A stretch of 64,000 nt of DNA from positions 1 through 64,000 of the forward strand of contig JAFUYM010000008.1 of the NCBI GenBank assembly GCA_017470525.1. Reading direction: 5' to 3'. Positions 36,217 through 46,080 of the stretch are shown in pieces. The DNA is from Bacteroidaceae bacterium. GTDB taxonomy: Bacteria; Bacteroidota; Bacteroidia; Bacteroidales; Bacteroidaceae. A program made the position numbers and the translations under genes. Under the pieces are notes generated by a model that saw nothing but the letters and a program-made list of their open reading frames with translations, was not told the DNA's origin and ran no database searches. How positions within the stretch are numbered: position 1 is the first letter of the stretch; the number at the start of each line of letters is the position of its first letter.

Positions 36217-37512
36217 ATGAACATTCGCGACAAACAGATTCTTCATATCGCTTTGCCGAGCATTGTGTCGAACATCACGGTGCCATTGCTGGGTCTGATT
36301 GATGTTGCCATCACGGGACATTTAGGTTCGGCGGCATACATCGGGGCGATCGCGGTGGGTGGTATGCTGTTCAACATCATCTACTGGATGTTTGCCTTCT
36401 TGCGTATGGGCACCAGTGGCATGACGGCACAGGCGTTTGGGGCAAGGAACTTGACGGAAGTCGTGAATGTGTTGCTAAGAGCATTGTCGGTTGCCTTGCT
36501 GATTTCAGCGGTGATGCTGTGTCTGCAAGTGCCTGTGAGAGAGTTGTCTTTGTCTATCATCATGCCATCGGAAGAAGTGGCTGCACATACGCGTACTTAT
36601 TTTAATATATGTATCTGGGGTGCCCCTGCAGCCCTTTCATTGTTTGCATTGACGGGATGGTATGTGGGCATGCAAAATTCAAAAATACCGATGGTGGTTG
36701 CTATCACACAAAATGTGGCAAACATTTTGGCGAGCCTGTTGCTGGTGTATGGATGTGGCATGAAGATTGAAGGTGTGGCATGGGGCACGGTGATAGCACA
36801 ATACATCGGACTTGCAGTTGCACTTTTATTGTTTGTGCGTAACTATTTGAGATTGAGAAAATACATGTTTGCTCAATCTGTGTTCAAAGGAAATGCTCTG
36901 CTTCAATTCTTTTCTCTCAATAAAGATATCTTTTTGCGTACCTGTTGCCTCATTCTTGTACACTTCTTCTTTATTTCGGCAGGAGCCAAACAAGGAGACA
37001 CGGAACTGGCTGTGAACACGATGCTGATGCAACTTTTCACCCTCTACAGTTACATCATGGATGGCTTTGCCTTTGCGGGCGAGGCAATGGTGGGGAAGGC
37101 GATAGGCGCACAAATGCGCACTATCTATGAAGAAACCATTCGCCGATTGTTTCGCTGGGGATGGGGTGTGGCTGCTTTGTTCACGGCAGCGTATCTTCTG
37201 TTGGGAAAGCCTTTCCTCTCCCTGTTGACAGACGATGCGACGGTGATAGAGGCAGCGCTGATTTATCAACCCTGGACGTTGCTGTTTCCACTCTGTGGCA
37301 TGGCGGCTTTCATTTGGGATGGCATCTACATTGGGGCGACTGCCACCAAGGGCATGCTCATCTCGATGGCATCGGGCATGGTGGTGTTCTTCCTGCTGTA
37401 TTTGACCCTTGTTCCTCTATGGGGCAATCACGGTTTGTGGGTGGCTTTTGTTGCCTATTTGACCACACGGGGCGTAAGCCAGACACTGATGCGGAGACAG
37501 GTTTGGAAATGA
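36217..37512 (+). CDS. MATE-family multidrug/metabolite exporter
   Basis: This 431-residue membrane protein has about twelve helices and two MatE repeats. It starts MNIRDKQILHIALPSIVSNITVPLLGLIDVAITGHLG, the typical MATE N-terminus, closest to the DinF-like branch. It probably exchanges a cation for an organic substrate, which is unknown. An in-frame codon at 36139 lies inside repeat array C and is rejected as a start. The promoter is unclear because the array fills the upstream gap. Confidence 0.85.
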   Translation: MNIRDKQILHIALPSIVSNITVPLLGLIDVAITGHLGSAAYIGAIAVGGMLFNIIYWMFAFLRMGTSGMTAQAFGARNLTEVVNVLLRALSVALLISAVMLCLQVPVRELSLSIIMPSEEVAAHTRTYFNICIWGAPAALSLFALTGWYVGMQNSKIPMVVAITQNVANILASLLLVYGCGMKIEGVAWGTVIAQYIGLAVALLLFVRNYLRLRKYMFAQSVFKGNALLQFFSLNKDIFLRTCCLILVHFFFISAGAKQGDTELAVNTMLMQLFTLYSYIMDGFAFAGEAMVGKAIGAQMRTIYEETIRRLFRWGWGVAALFTAAYLLLGKPFLSLLTDDATVIEAALIYQPWTLLFPLCGMAAFIWDGIYIGATATKGMLISMASGMVVFFLLYLTLVPLWGNHGLWVAFVAYLTTRGVSQTLMRRQVWK

Positions 37513-37626
37513 TGTTTTATGTGTCATTGCGGATGCTAATATGGAAAGAATGGGACGATAAACAAAAAAAATATGCATATTAGCATCAAATTTCTTATTT
37601 TTTATTTGTTATTATATATTTTTTTG

Positions 37627-37634
37627 TATCTTTG
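37627..37634 (+). promoter_or_regulatory. -7 promoter element of the double-kinase operon
   Basis: TATCTTTG lies 27 bases before the ATG at 37661, within a very T-rich stretch. Confidence 0.6.
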
Positions 37635-37660
37635 CAAGACAATCTTTTAAGAACTTAATC

Positions 37661-40600
37661 ATGAGAAAGCATCATCTATCACTGATACTACCGATTCTTA
37701 TTGTACTTTTGGCGTTTTTGACAGGCTCTTGTAGCAAAGTCCGTGAGTTTAGGTCTCAGGGACCTCGTCATAGCATTGTGGTCATCCATTCATGGGACAG
37801 CATCGGAGAAGAGAAGGAACTCTTCTCGAAATATATGGAGGAGGCTTTCCAAGAGCATCACATGAATGTGGATATTCACCATATTTATCTGGGGATGGTG
37901 CGCCGCCCTGCAGACATCTTGCTTCGGTATGACTGGGAGAAGTATGCCGCACAGATTAAGGCATTGAAGCCAGAGGTGATTCTGTTGAATGATGACCCGA
38001 TTGTAGAGTGGGTGCTGACACATGCAGAGGGCGATTCTGTGTTCATGAACACCCCGACGGTTTTTGCTGGTGTCAATACTCTTTTGCGTGATTCGTTGCA
38101 GAAGTTCCCTTTGATGACAGGATTTGAGTCACGCATTGATTTGGGACGTAACATTGAGATGGTGATGAAGATTGCCAAGACCCAGAATGTGACAATTGAG
38201 TTGGATAATTCTGATATCGAAAATCGGTTGCGCCATCAGTTTAGGGAAGAATTGGCGGACTCTACGCGATTCATCAACAATGAAGATTTTCATTTGCGGT
38301 ATGTGGATGATGACGATATCGTGAAGAATTATCCAGGTTTGGCTGTTGTGAACTTTGTTTCCTGTGCATCTCCTTATCTGAATCGTGGTGAGAACGAATC
38401 GGACTCTTTGGGTAAGTCAATTACAGGATATTTCTATCATAAGGCAAGAAGCATGTGGCACTTGCAGGTGAAACGCGACATCTACAGCAACAGCATCATT
38501 GACCATACGGGACGTCCTCAATTCACGGCTATCCGTGAGCAGTTCAATAATCCGCACAATGTTCTTTTCTTGGCGGGTTATTTCACCAGCACAGAGACGC
38601 AGGTGAAAGACCAGGTGAATTATGCCGTGCGCATCATCAGAGGTGAAAGACCTAAATCGCTGTCAATCAGTGTCCACTCCAGTGAATATTACATGGATTG
38701 GAATGCCATGCAGCAGATGACCCCCAAGATGTCATACAGTGCCTACAGCAATCGCTTCACCATTGTCAATGCGCCTTTCTATCTGGAAGAACCACTGCAA
38801 TTTGCCATTGAGGTGGGTGTGATCGTTTTGCTGATAGGTATTGTCATTTATGTCATTGTTTATTTCATGTTGCAGTGGAAATGGAAGGGACAAATGAACC
38901 TTGTGGAGGAATTGCAATATGAAGAGAAAGTGCATGATTTGATGTTCTCCAGTGCCAAAGATACCATTTGGGTGCTGAAGGATGATGTGATTACACTTAC
39001 GCCACAATTTGCCAACTATTTTAAACTGCCGACAGACCATCTGACCTTGGAAGAGATGGAGGGCATTGTGCATGAAGACACCAAGGCCTCGTTTGAGTTC
39101 CTGAAGAATTTCCGAAACCAGCGAGGCAGAAAGACCGTGCGTTTGCACTTGTCGCCTGATGGAGGTAAAAAATGGTATTGGGCTGAAGCCATGTACACAG
39201 CCACCGACGAGTCTGCCAAGACAGGTGAACTCTATGGATTGCTGCTGAACATTGACCAGAAGAAAGAGACGGAAGAGAAACTTGAGCAGGCACAGATTCT
39301 GGCAAGTCAGGTAGCACTGAAAGAGAATTTCCTTGCCAACATCAGCCACGACCTCCGTACACCGCTGGGTGCAGTCACAGGCTTCTCGACCATGTTGACC
39401 ACGCCGGGCATGACTTTTGAGGAAGGTGAACGGGAGATGTATGGTGAGGTCATCCATCAGAACACTGACATGATTCTGAACATGATTGACAGTGTGATGG
39501 AGAAAGCGCAGATTGAGACGGGTGACCTCGAAATCATCCAGAAGCCTGTCTCTATCCAGAAATTGATTGACGAGTGTTACAAGACAAACTACATCATCGC
39601 TCCGACCCACTTGAAGTTCATCCTTGAGACGGTTGAGCCGGATGCAACGGTGAATATTGACATGACACGCACCAAGCAGGTTATCAATAACTTTTTGAGC
39701 AATGCCTTCAAGTTCACGACCGAAGGAAGCGTGACTTTGGGATGGAAGTATATGGAAGACAACCAAGACATGTTGGAGGTCTATGTGAAAGACACTGGTA
39801 TTGGTGTGGAACCCGAGAAACAGGCGATGCTCTTTGAACGCTACAAGAAGGTGAACGAGACGGACAAGGGTACAGGATTGGGCTTGAACATCAGCAAGAC
39901 CATCATGGAGAAGCAAGGTGGCACCATTGGTGTGGAGAGCGAATTTGGTCATGGCAGTAAGTTCTTCTTCCGTCTGACCCGTATGGTGGAATGCCTCTTG
40001 CTGATGGTCACGCTCGGAATCGGGCTTCTGCTTCCATCTTCTTGTGTGTCCAGAAATAAAGTGCAGGAAGAAAAGGCAAAAGTGTTGGTGTATTACAGTT
40101 ATGAAAAGGACTATCCTGCTTATCAGGGTTTGAATGACAAGATTCTTCAGACGTTCCGTAATAATGGCATCAATGCTGATATTCAGTATGTGTATCTGGA
40201 TTTGGAGAATCCTTCCCGCACAACGGACAAAATCCATCATGAAAAGAGAAAGGAGATGGAAAAAATCGGATGGAAACCTGATGTGATCATTACAGAAGGT
40301 GACCGTGCTGCCCATGATTACATACAGTGGCGAGAGAAGGGGAACTTCTTGGATTTAGACTCGGTTCCTGTTGTCTTCGGCGGTTTGCACCATCCTGAAT
40401 GGGAGTACATCAGAAAGCATAATAATATTGTGGTCATTAACGACCCGATAGATTATTGCGCCAACATCAATCTGGCAGTCGAACTGTCGGGGAAGAATTG
40501 TGTGGAGATAGAACTTGACTTTTTCCATCAGGATTCACTCATCAGGAATGAGTTGAGGCAGGCGATATCGCGTCCACCATACATTGATAACTCTGACTTC

Positions 40601-42286
40601 CATGTGGAAATCACGGCAGACGAGCAGTTCTCGACCATTTGGAAGGATAGTGTGATGGTGTTGGTGTATTCAACAGAATCTCCTGAACGCAATTCCCACG
40701 ACATGTATGAGCGTGACGAAGGCTATCGGAACTTGGAACGTATTTACGTGCATTCATGGCTCTATCCTTCATTGGCTGTGAAGAGAGACCTCTACAGTTC
40801 TTCGATTGCCGACAAGACTGGAAAGCCCCAGTTCACAGCAGTGAAAGCAGGGTTTGCAGAAGGTGATGGAAAGTATCTTTGTGGATATTTTGCTAATTAT
40901 GAAACTGTTGCGGAAGATGTGGCACATGTGGCTGCTGAAATTCTGAAAGGTGCAGACCTGGCTTCGTTTGTGGGTATGACCCACCAGAAGAAGTATTACA
41001 TGGATTATAATGCAATGGAGAAACTGGGCTTGGAATACAAGGACTACAAAGACCGTTTCGTCATTGTTGATGCGCCTATTGAGAAGATTTCACCTTTCTA
41101 CCGTTATGTGACGTTTTTCATCATCTTCATCATCTTCATCACTGCCATCGGTGCCATTATTCTGGTGTTGCAGTCATGGAAGAGCCGAACAGCGCAAGGA
41201 TTGGTGGAGAGTGTGACTCGCCGGGCAGAGATGCGCCAAATGGCGTTGCATGGTGCCGATAGCCACATGGTGCGCACTGAAGCAGGTCTGAAAGACATCA
41301 TTTCCCATGTTCATCCTGACTATTCGAGCGAGATACCGTTGATTATGCAGTCCATCGACATCGTGGGTACTCATAGCCATGAAATCTATGCCGATGTGGA
41401 CAAGGCTGGAAATTATCGTTGGTGGCAGTTGCGCTTCGTGGTGATTTATGATAACAAGACTGGCGATAAGCATGTCGATGGTATCTTGATAAACATTGAT
41501 GAGACCAAGCGTTATGAAGAGGATTTGCGCAAGGCAATGCTCTTGGCTGAAGAGGCTAAGCAGAAGGAAGACTTCTTGACAACGATCAGTCATGAGATTC
41601 GTACTCCTCTGAATGCTGTCGTGGGCTTCAGCGATGTCATTGTCAGCATGCCTCCAGATGCCTTCACTTCTGAAGAACTGGCTGAATATGCTAAGATAAT
41701 CAAGGCGAACAACACCAGCCTTTCTGCTATGATTGAGGATATTCTCATGTTCTCGCGCATTGAGAGTGGACGTATTCAATATGTGAAGAATGAGTTTGAT
41801 GCGGTGGAACTGATTCGCGAATTGGTGCATGATTGGGAAGACTTAATCCCAGAAGGTGTGGAGTTGTACACGGTAGCGTTCCAGAAAGGGATTGTCATTA
41901 ATAATGACCGCACAAGAGTCAAGTATATATTGAGCCAGTTGGTCAGCAATGCTGTCAAGTTCACGAAAAAAGGCTTTATTGCTATCGGCATGGAGTGCCA
42001 TCTCAATGACGACAAGGTGGAGTTCTTTGTCAGCGATACAGGTTGTGGCATTCCGAAGGAGAAACAGCGACTGGCATTTGGCTTGTTCTGGAAAGATGAT
42101 GGCTTTGTGCCGGGCTTGGGACTTGGTTTGCATGTGGCTCAAAAGTTGGCAGATGGCATGGGATTGGTTCTTGATGTGACAAGTAAGCCAGAATGCGGTT
42201 CAAGATTCTCGCTCTATGCCGATGCACTCTTGCAACCGGTGCTTTCCGATAAAGAACCAGATAGTTCACAGCAGCAAGTAAGTTGA
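37661..42286 (+). CDS. Tandem double sensor histidine kinase (two complete kinases fused in one frame)
   Basis: This is a 1541-residue membrane protein in two parallel halves. Half 1 has a lipobox-like LTGSC (Cys24), a periplasmic-binding-like sensor (about 35-375), a membrane segment (about 382-404), a PAS-like domain, HisKA with His563 in NISHDLRTP, and an ATPase with DTGIG and GTGLGL. At Met775 a second leader-like segment begins (MVECLLLMVTLGIGLLLPSSC). It is followed by a second sensor (about 800-1145), a membrane segment (about 1149-1172), a PAS-like domain, HisKA with His1311 in ISHEIRTP, and a second ATPase (DTGCGIP, GLGLGL). No receiver domain or response regulator is nearby. The halves look like paralogues joined without a linker. 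Met775 could be an internal start. The symporter start overlaps the stop by one base. Confidence 0.85.
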   Translation: MRKHHLSLILPILIVLLAFLTGSCSKVREFRSQGPRHSIVVIHSWDSIGEEKELFSKYMEEAFQEHHMNVDIHHIYLGMVRRPADILLRYDWEKYAAQIKALKPEVILLNDDPIVEWVLTHAEGDSVFMNTPTVFAGVNTLLRDSLQKFPLMTGFESRIDLGRNIEMVMKIAKTQNVTIELDNSDIENRLRHQFREELADSTRFINNEDFHLRYVDDDDIVKNYPGLAVVNFVSCASPYLNRGENESDSLGKSITGYFYHKARSMWHLQVKRDIYSNSIIDHTGRPQFTAIREQFNNPHNVLFLAGYFTSTETQVKDQVNYAVRIIRGERPKSLSISVHSSEYYMDWNAMQQMTPKMSYSAYSNRFTIVNAPFYLEEPLQFAIEVGVIVLLIGIVIYVIVYFMLQWKWKGQMNLVEELQYEEKVHDLMFSSAKDTIWVLKDDVITLTPQFANYFKLPTDHLTLEEMEGIVHEDTKASFEFLKNFRNQRGRKTVRLHLSPDGGKKWYWAEAMYTATDESAKTGELYGLLLNIDQKKETEEKLEQAQILASQVALKENFLANISHDLRTPLGAVTGFSTMLTTPGMTFEEGEREMYGEVIHQNTDMILNMIDSVMEKAQIETGDLEIIQKPVSIQKLIDECYKTNYIIAPTHLKFILETVEPDATVNIDMTRTKQVINNFLSNAFKFTTEGSVTLGWKYMEDNQDMLEVYVKDTGIGVEPEKQAMLFERYKKVNETDKGTGLGLNISKTIMEKQGGTIGVESEFGHGSKFFFRLTRMVECLLLMVTLGIGLLLPSSCVSRNKVQEEKAKVLVYYSYEKDYPAYQGLNDKILQTFRNNGINADIQYVYLDLENPSRTTDKIHHEKRKEMEKIGWKPDVIITEGDRAAHDYIQWREKGNFLDLDSVPVVFGGLHHPEWEYIRKHNNIVVINDPIDYCANINLAVELSGKNCVEIELDFFHQDSLIRNELRQAISRPPYIDNSDFHVEITADEQFSTIWKDSVMVLVYSTESPERNSHDMYERDEGYRNLERIYVHSWLYPSLAVKRDLYSSSIADKTGKPQFTAVKAGFAEGDGKYLCGYFANYETVAEDVAHVAAEILKGADLASFVGMTHQKKYYMDYNAMEKLGLEYKDYKDRFVIVDAPIEKISPFYRYVTFFIIFIIFITAIGAIILVLQSWKSRTAQGLVESVTRRAEMRQMALHGADSHMVRTEAGLKDIISHVHPDYSSEIPLIMQSIDIVGTHSHEIYADVDKAGNYRWWQLRFVVIYDNKTGDKHVDGILINIDETKRYEEDLRKAMLLAEEAKQKEDFLTTISHEIRTPLNAVVGFSDVIVSMPPDAFTSEELAEYAKIIKANNTSLSAMIEDILMFSRIESGRIQYVKNEFDAVELIRELVHDWEDLIPEGVELYTVAFQKGIVINNDRTRVKYILSQLVSNAVKFTKKGFIAIGMECHLNDDKVEFFVSDTGCGIPKEKQRLAFGLFWKDDGFVPGLGLGLHVAQKLADGMGLVLDVTSKPECGSRFSLYADALLQPVLSDKEPDSSQQQVS

Positions 42287-43728
42287 TGCTGGTTCTCATT
42301 ACAATCATATTATATTTTAGTGTTTTGCTTCTCCTCTCCCATGTTGTGGGCAAGAGGGGAGGCAACGCTGCTTTTTTCAGTGGCAATCGTCAGTCGCCGT
42401 GGCCCTTGGTGGCTTTTGGCATGATAGGTGCCAGCATTTCAGGGTTGACCTTCATCGGAGTGCCGGGGTGGGCTATGAGCATTGACATGACCTATTTGCA
42501 GATGTGTCTCGGATTTGTGGTGGGATACGTTATTGTCGCCTTTGTCTTGTTACCGCTGTATTACAAACTGAACCTTACCTCCATTTACACCTATTTGGAC
42601 CATCGTTTTGGCAAGGTGAGTTATCGGACGGGTTCATCTTTTTTCATTCTCAGCAAATTGTTAGGTGCTGCTGCCAAGTTTTATGTGGTTTGTCGAATCT
42701 TGCAGTATTGTTTGGCAGACACGATTTCTGTACCATACGCAGCCGTGGTTTTTGTGGCGTTGTTCCTGATATGGCTATACACACGTCGAAGTGGCATTCG
42801 TACGTTGGTGTGGACAGACTTTTTGCAGACTCTTTGTTTGCTTTTTGCGTTGATTCTGATATTGTTGAAAGTGGCATCCTTGCTTGGCATGGATTTCTCT
42901 GGAGCCATGTCTGCTGTGTGGAATGACCCTCATTCACGTATCTTTGAGTTTGACGATTTTACCTCGAAGCAAAACTTTTGGAAGCAGTTTCTTTCTGGCA
43001 TCTTTATTGTCATTGTGATGACCGGTCTTGACCAAGACATGATGCAGAAGAACCTCACTTGTAAGGACTTACGTTCCGCACAAAAGGACATGTGTTCCTA
43101 TGGTGTGCTGTTTGTCCCCGTCAATTTTCTGTTCTTGGCATTGGGTATCCTTCTCATGATGCTCTATCAACAGCAAGGCATCTCCCTTCCCGAAAAAGGG
43201 GACGACCTGCTTGCAGGAGTGGTGTTGGATGGCACCTTGGGAACGGCTTGCCTCATTTTCTTCACCATTGGCATCATTGCCAGTGCTTTCTCCTCTGCCG
43301 ATTCAGCCATGACAGCCCTGACCACCAGTTTCTGCATTGACATTCTGAATCGGGAAAAGGACGAGAAGACACGCAAACTCGTTCATCTTGCCATGCTTGC
43401 AGCGTTTGTCATTGTCACCCTTGCCTTCAATGCCATTGGCTCGGGTAGTGTGATGGATTTAATCTATACTTTGGTGTCATATACCTATGGTCCTCTGCTT
43501 GGGATCTTTGCCTTTGGCATGTGTACGAAACGCCATCCACGTGAGGCTTTCGTTCCTTACATTGCCATTGCATCCCCCGTCATTTGTTACGTCATTGACT
43601 ACGTGGTGTTGCAGTTCACAGGGTATAAGTTTGGCTATGAGATGCTGATGTTCAATGGCTTCCTCACCTTTGTCGGCTTATGGCTTTGTTCGTCTTCTCT
43701 CAGCAATAGTGAAATAATAATAGAATGA
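42286..43728 (+). CDS. Sodium/solute symporter (SSS family)
   Basis: This 480-residue carrier has about 13 membrane segments. FGMIGASISGLTFIGVPGWAM, the IIASAFSSADSAMTAL sodium-site region and the GPLLGIFAFGMCTKR segment mark the SSS family (PutP/sialic-acid/panthothenate relatives). The substrate cannot be read. TGATG joins it to the kinase stop (one-base overlap), and its own stop overlaps the methyltransferase ATG by four bases, so the three are probably translated together. The two-sensor kinase may respond to the solute that this carrier imports. Confidence 0.85.
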   Translation: MLVLITIILYFSVLLLLSHVVGKRGGNAAFFSGNRQSPWPLVAFGMIGASISGLTFIGVPGWAMSIDMTYLQMCLGFVVGYVIVAFVLLPLYYKLNLTSIYTYLDHRFGKVSYRTGSSFFILSKLLGAAAKFYVVCRILQYCLADTISVPYAAVVFVALFLIWLYTRRSGIRTLVWTDFLQTLCLLFALILILLKVASLLGMDFSGAMSAVWNDPHSRIFEFDDFTSKQNFWKQFLSGIFIVIVMTGLDQDMMQKNLTCKDLRSAQKDMCSYGVLFVPVNFLFLALGILLMMLYQQQGISLPEKGDDLLAGVVLDGTLGTACLIFFTIGIIASAFSSADSAMTALTTSFCIDILNREKDEKTRKLVHLAMLAAFVIVTLAFNAIGSGSVMDLIYTLVSYTYGPLLGIFAFGMCTKRHPREAFVPYIAIASPVICYVIDYVVLQFTGYKFGYEMLMFNGFLTFVGLWLCSSSLSNSEIIIE

Positions 43729-45083
43729 AATTCATCGATTTGTTTGCCGGTCTTGGAGGTTTCCACCTCGCCTTGTCCCGATTGGGACATGAGTGTGTCT
43801 TTGCCTCCGAAATTCAGCCGAAACTACAGAAACTCTATAAAAGAAACTTCCCCGGTGTTCCCATCTATGGCGACATCACTAAAATCAGGGAAGAAGATAT
43901 TCCGCAACATGAGATTCTTTGTGGCGGCTTCCCTTGCCAGCCCTTCTCTTTCTCTGGCAAGAAGCAAGGTTTTGAAGATGAGTTGGGACGTGGCAACCTC
44001 TTCGATGAAATCTGCCGCATCCTGCGCTATCATCATCCCAAATACATCTTTCTGGAGAATGTGTCAGCCTTACCAGGGCATGATGGCGGACGCACATGGA
44101 AAGTAATTCAGCAAAAATTGGATGCCCTCGGGTATGACATTCGTTCCCACATTTATTCTCCCCATGAGTTTGGCATTCCTCAGCACCGTCCCCGCTTCTA
44201 CATTGTTGGTATGTTGCGCAATGAACAGGGCGTTAGTGGTATGCACAAATTCCATTTCATGCGCATCAAGAAAGATGTCATCAGCGATGTACGCAGCATT
44301 GTGGATATGGAAGACAACGACCGCCTTCAGCCTGTTCGTCGGGGTTTGCATCCGGTGTTTGATGCATGGCAGGAATTTGTCTATAATGTCACCAAGCGCG
44401 ATGGCTATATGCCTTCTCATTGCATCTTCACGATGGAGTTTGGTGCCGACTATGAATTTGAAGATACGCCTCCTGCATTCCAACCATTGGAACGCTTGCG
44501 TGGCAGACATGGCGAATATGGCAAACTGCTCGAAGGGGAAACTCGTGAGGAACTGATTGCAGGGCTTCCTTTCTATATGCAGAAGACCAAATATGAAGAC
44601 ACCTACCCAGAATTTAAGAAAGTGCTCATTCGGCAAAACCGCGAACTATACCAGCGGCATAAGGATTGGATTGACCCTTGGCTCAAAAAAATCATGAAAT
44701 ACCCGCGTACCCAGCGTATGTTTGAGTGGAGCACCAATCAGGATTGGGATTTCAAGCACCATGTCATCCAACTTCGTCCCTCTGGCATCCGCATCCGTTC
44801 GATGAACTACATTCCCACCATCACGCTTTGTACTACAGCCACTCCCATCTTGCCTTTTGTCCCATATCCTTCTCAAGGGGCTCTCGACAAGAAAGGGCAT
44901 CCCTATACTCCTGCCGATTTCCGATGGGGACGTTACATCTCTCACAACGAGGCTGCTCGCATCCAATCCATGCAGGAACTGGACTACGGCACCCTTTCTC
45001 GTGTCCAAAAATTCAAAGCCCTCGGCAATGCCGTCAACGTGGATGTCGTCGAACTCATTGCCCGTCGTATCCTCCGCTGCTAA
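43725..45083 (+). CDS. C5-cytosine DNA methyltransferase (apparently solitary)
   Basis: This 452-residue Dcm-type enzyme has motif I DLFAGLGGFHLAL, motif IV GGFPCQPFSFSG with catalytic Cys71, motif VI LENV, motif VIII QHRPRFYIVG, and motif X KALGNAVNVDVVE. The target-recognition region between VIII and the end (about 180-390) is long, and the site methylated cannot be predicted. No restriction endonuclease gene is beside it. It overlaps the symporter gene by four bases, an odd partner that suggests either chance operon capture or an orphan regulatory methylase. Confidence 0.9.
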   Translation: MKFIDLFAGLGGFHLALSRLGHECVFASEIQPKLQKLYKRNFPGVPIYGDITKIREEDIPQHEILCGGFPCQPFSFSGKKQGFEDELGRGNLFDEICRILRYHHPKYIFLENVSALPGHDGGRTWKVIQQKLDALGYDIRSHIYSPHEFGIPQHRPRFYIVGMLRNEQGVSGMHKFHFMRIKKDVISDVRSIVDMEDNDRLQPVRRGLHPVFDAWQEFVYNVTKRDGYMPSHCIFTMEFGADYEFEDTPPAFQPLERLRGRHGEYGKLLEGETREELIAGLPFYMQKTKYEDTYPEFKKVLIRQNRELYQRHKDWIDPWLKKIMKYPRTQRMFEWSTNQDWDFKHHVIQLRPSGIRIRSMNYIPTITLCTTATPILPFVPYPSQGALDKKGHPYTPADFRWGRYISHNEAARIQSMQELDYGTLSRVQKFKALGNAVNVDVVELIARRILRC

Positions 45084-45120
45084 TCCCAACCTTGTGGGCA
45101 GAGGTTTCCCTTCTGCCTTC

Positions 45121-46080
45121 TCATCTGCACGTCAAATGAAAGCACCCCTGCTTCCTCTCATACTTCACATAGCACAGATTCCGTTTCCTCAAATCATTCA
45201 ACACCTCAGATAGCACCTGCTTCATCGGCTCATTCCATCTGAGCAAAGCCGCTTCCGATTCATACTCTCCCGTCATTGGCATGAACTTATTATAGGCAAT
45301 ATCCACCGTCGTGCCATAGCAATGACAAGAGTTCGTTGTGGCATTCTTGTTGCCCCTTTGCAAATTCGATACATCATCCGTCGTGCGTAACACCGATGTC
45401 ACAATCGGCAAATGAATGGGCAATCCCTTCACCTGGCATGAATCGATGAAATTCAAACAAATAGTATTCAATAAATGCTGTGCCCTGGGTACCAGATAAG
45501 GAATAGAGTGGGTGAGGTTGTCAATCGCGTAAAAAGGTGAATGACAGATGTTCACCAATTGATGCCGTTTCACCAGCACCTCTGCTTCCATCCTGTTCTT
45601 TACGGGTGTGATGCCATACTTCTGTGCTGCCACAATCTGCACATCTTGAATATCCGGGAAACACTCCGCATAACTCCACACTCCTCGAACCCGATGCTCC
45701 TTTCCGCTATCCACCGCAATGGATTCTGTCACCTCACTATACAATATCTCATCCTCAGGATTCTCTATATCATCCATTCCATCCACCTCCAACTCATCGA
45801 CTTCCTCTCCATCCATCATCTCCTCATTTCCTATCTCTTCCTTACTTTCCACAGCCTCAAAATCTCCCATCATTCCCATCTTTCCTATCTCCACTTCTTC
45901 TTCCACCAACGCCATCTCCCTCTCTCTCATCTCCAATGGAATCTCTATCCCAAACGCATGCCTCACCACAGCAAACAATCCCATCACCACCCCAAAGGTC
46001 ATCAGGAACTTCCACTTACTATACCTCACGTTCTTTTCTTCTTTCTTTCTCATTCTCTCATCCTCTTCCCGAATTTTCAA
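45121..46080 (-). CDS. M15-like (DUF5715) membrane-anchored protein
   Basis: This 319-residue protein has one N-terminal membrane anchor (FLMTFGVVMGLFAVV) and then a long acidic, low-complexity stretch (about 60-115, rich in Glu/Asp/Met). The C-terminal domain has the metal pattern of M15-type D,D-carboxypeptidases: TSVLRT, SCHCYGTTVDIAY (SxHxxGxxxD) and GCFHLTC. It probably acts on cell-wall peptide or in wall binding, and the second zinc His is less certain. The start overlaps malQ by 23 bases, and an in-frame Met nine codons later is also possible. Confidence 0.65.
   Translation of the reverse strand: MKIREEDERMRKKEEKNVRYSKWKFLMTFGVVMGLFAVVRHAFGIEIPLEMREREMALVEEEVEIGKMGMMGDFEAVESKEEIGNEEMMDGEEVDELEVDGMDDIENPEDEILYSEVTESIAVDSGKEHRVRGVWSYAECFPDIQDVQIVAAQKYGITPVKNRMEAEVLVKRHQLVNICHSPFYAIDNLTHSIPYLVPRAQHLLNTICLNFIDSCQVKGLPIHLPIVTSVLRTTDDVSNLQRGNKNATTNSCHCYGTTVDIAYNKFMPMTGEYESEAALLRWNEPMKQVLSEVLNDLRKRNLCYVKYERKQGCFHLTCR

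Noticed and set aside
38732..40315. Long open frame (527 codons) antisense to the double kinase
   Set aside because: It is the complement of conserved kinase-coding sequence, has no recognisable domain, and is explained by codon bias.
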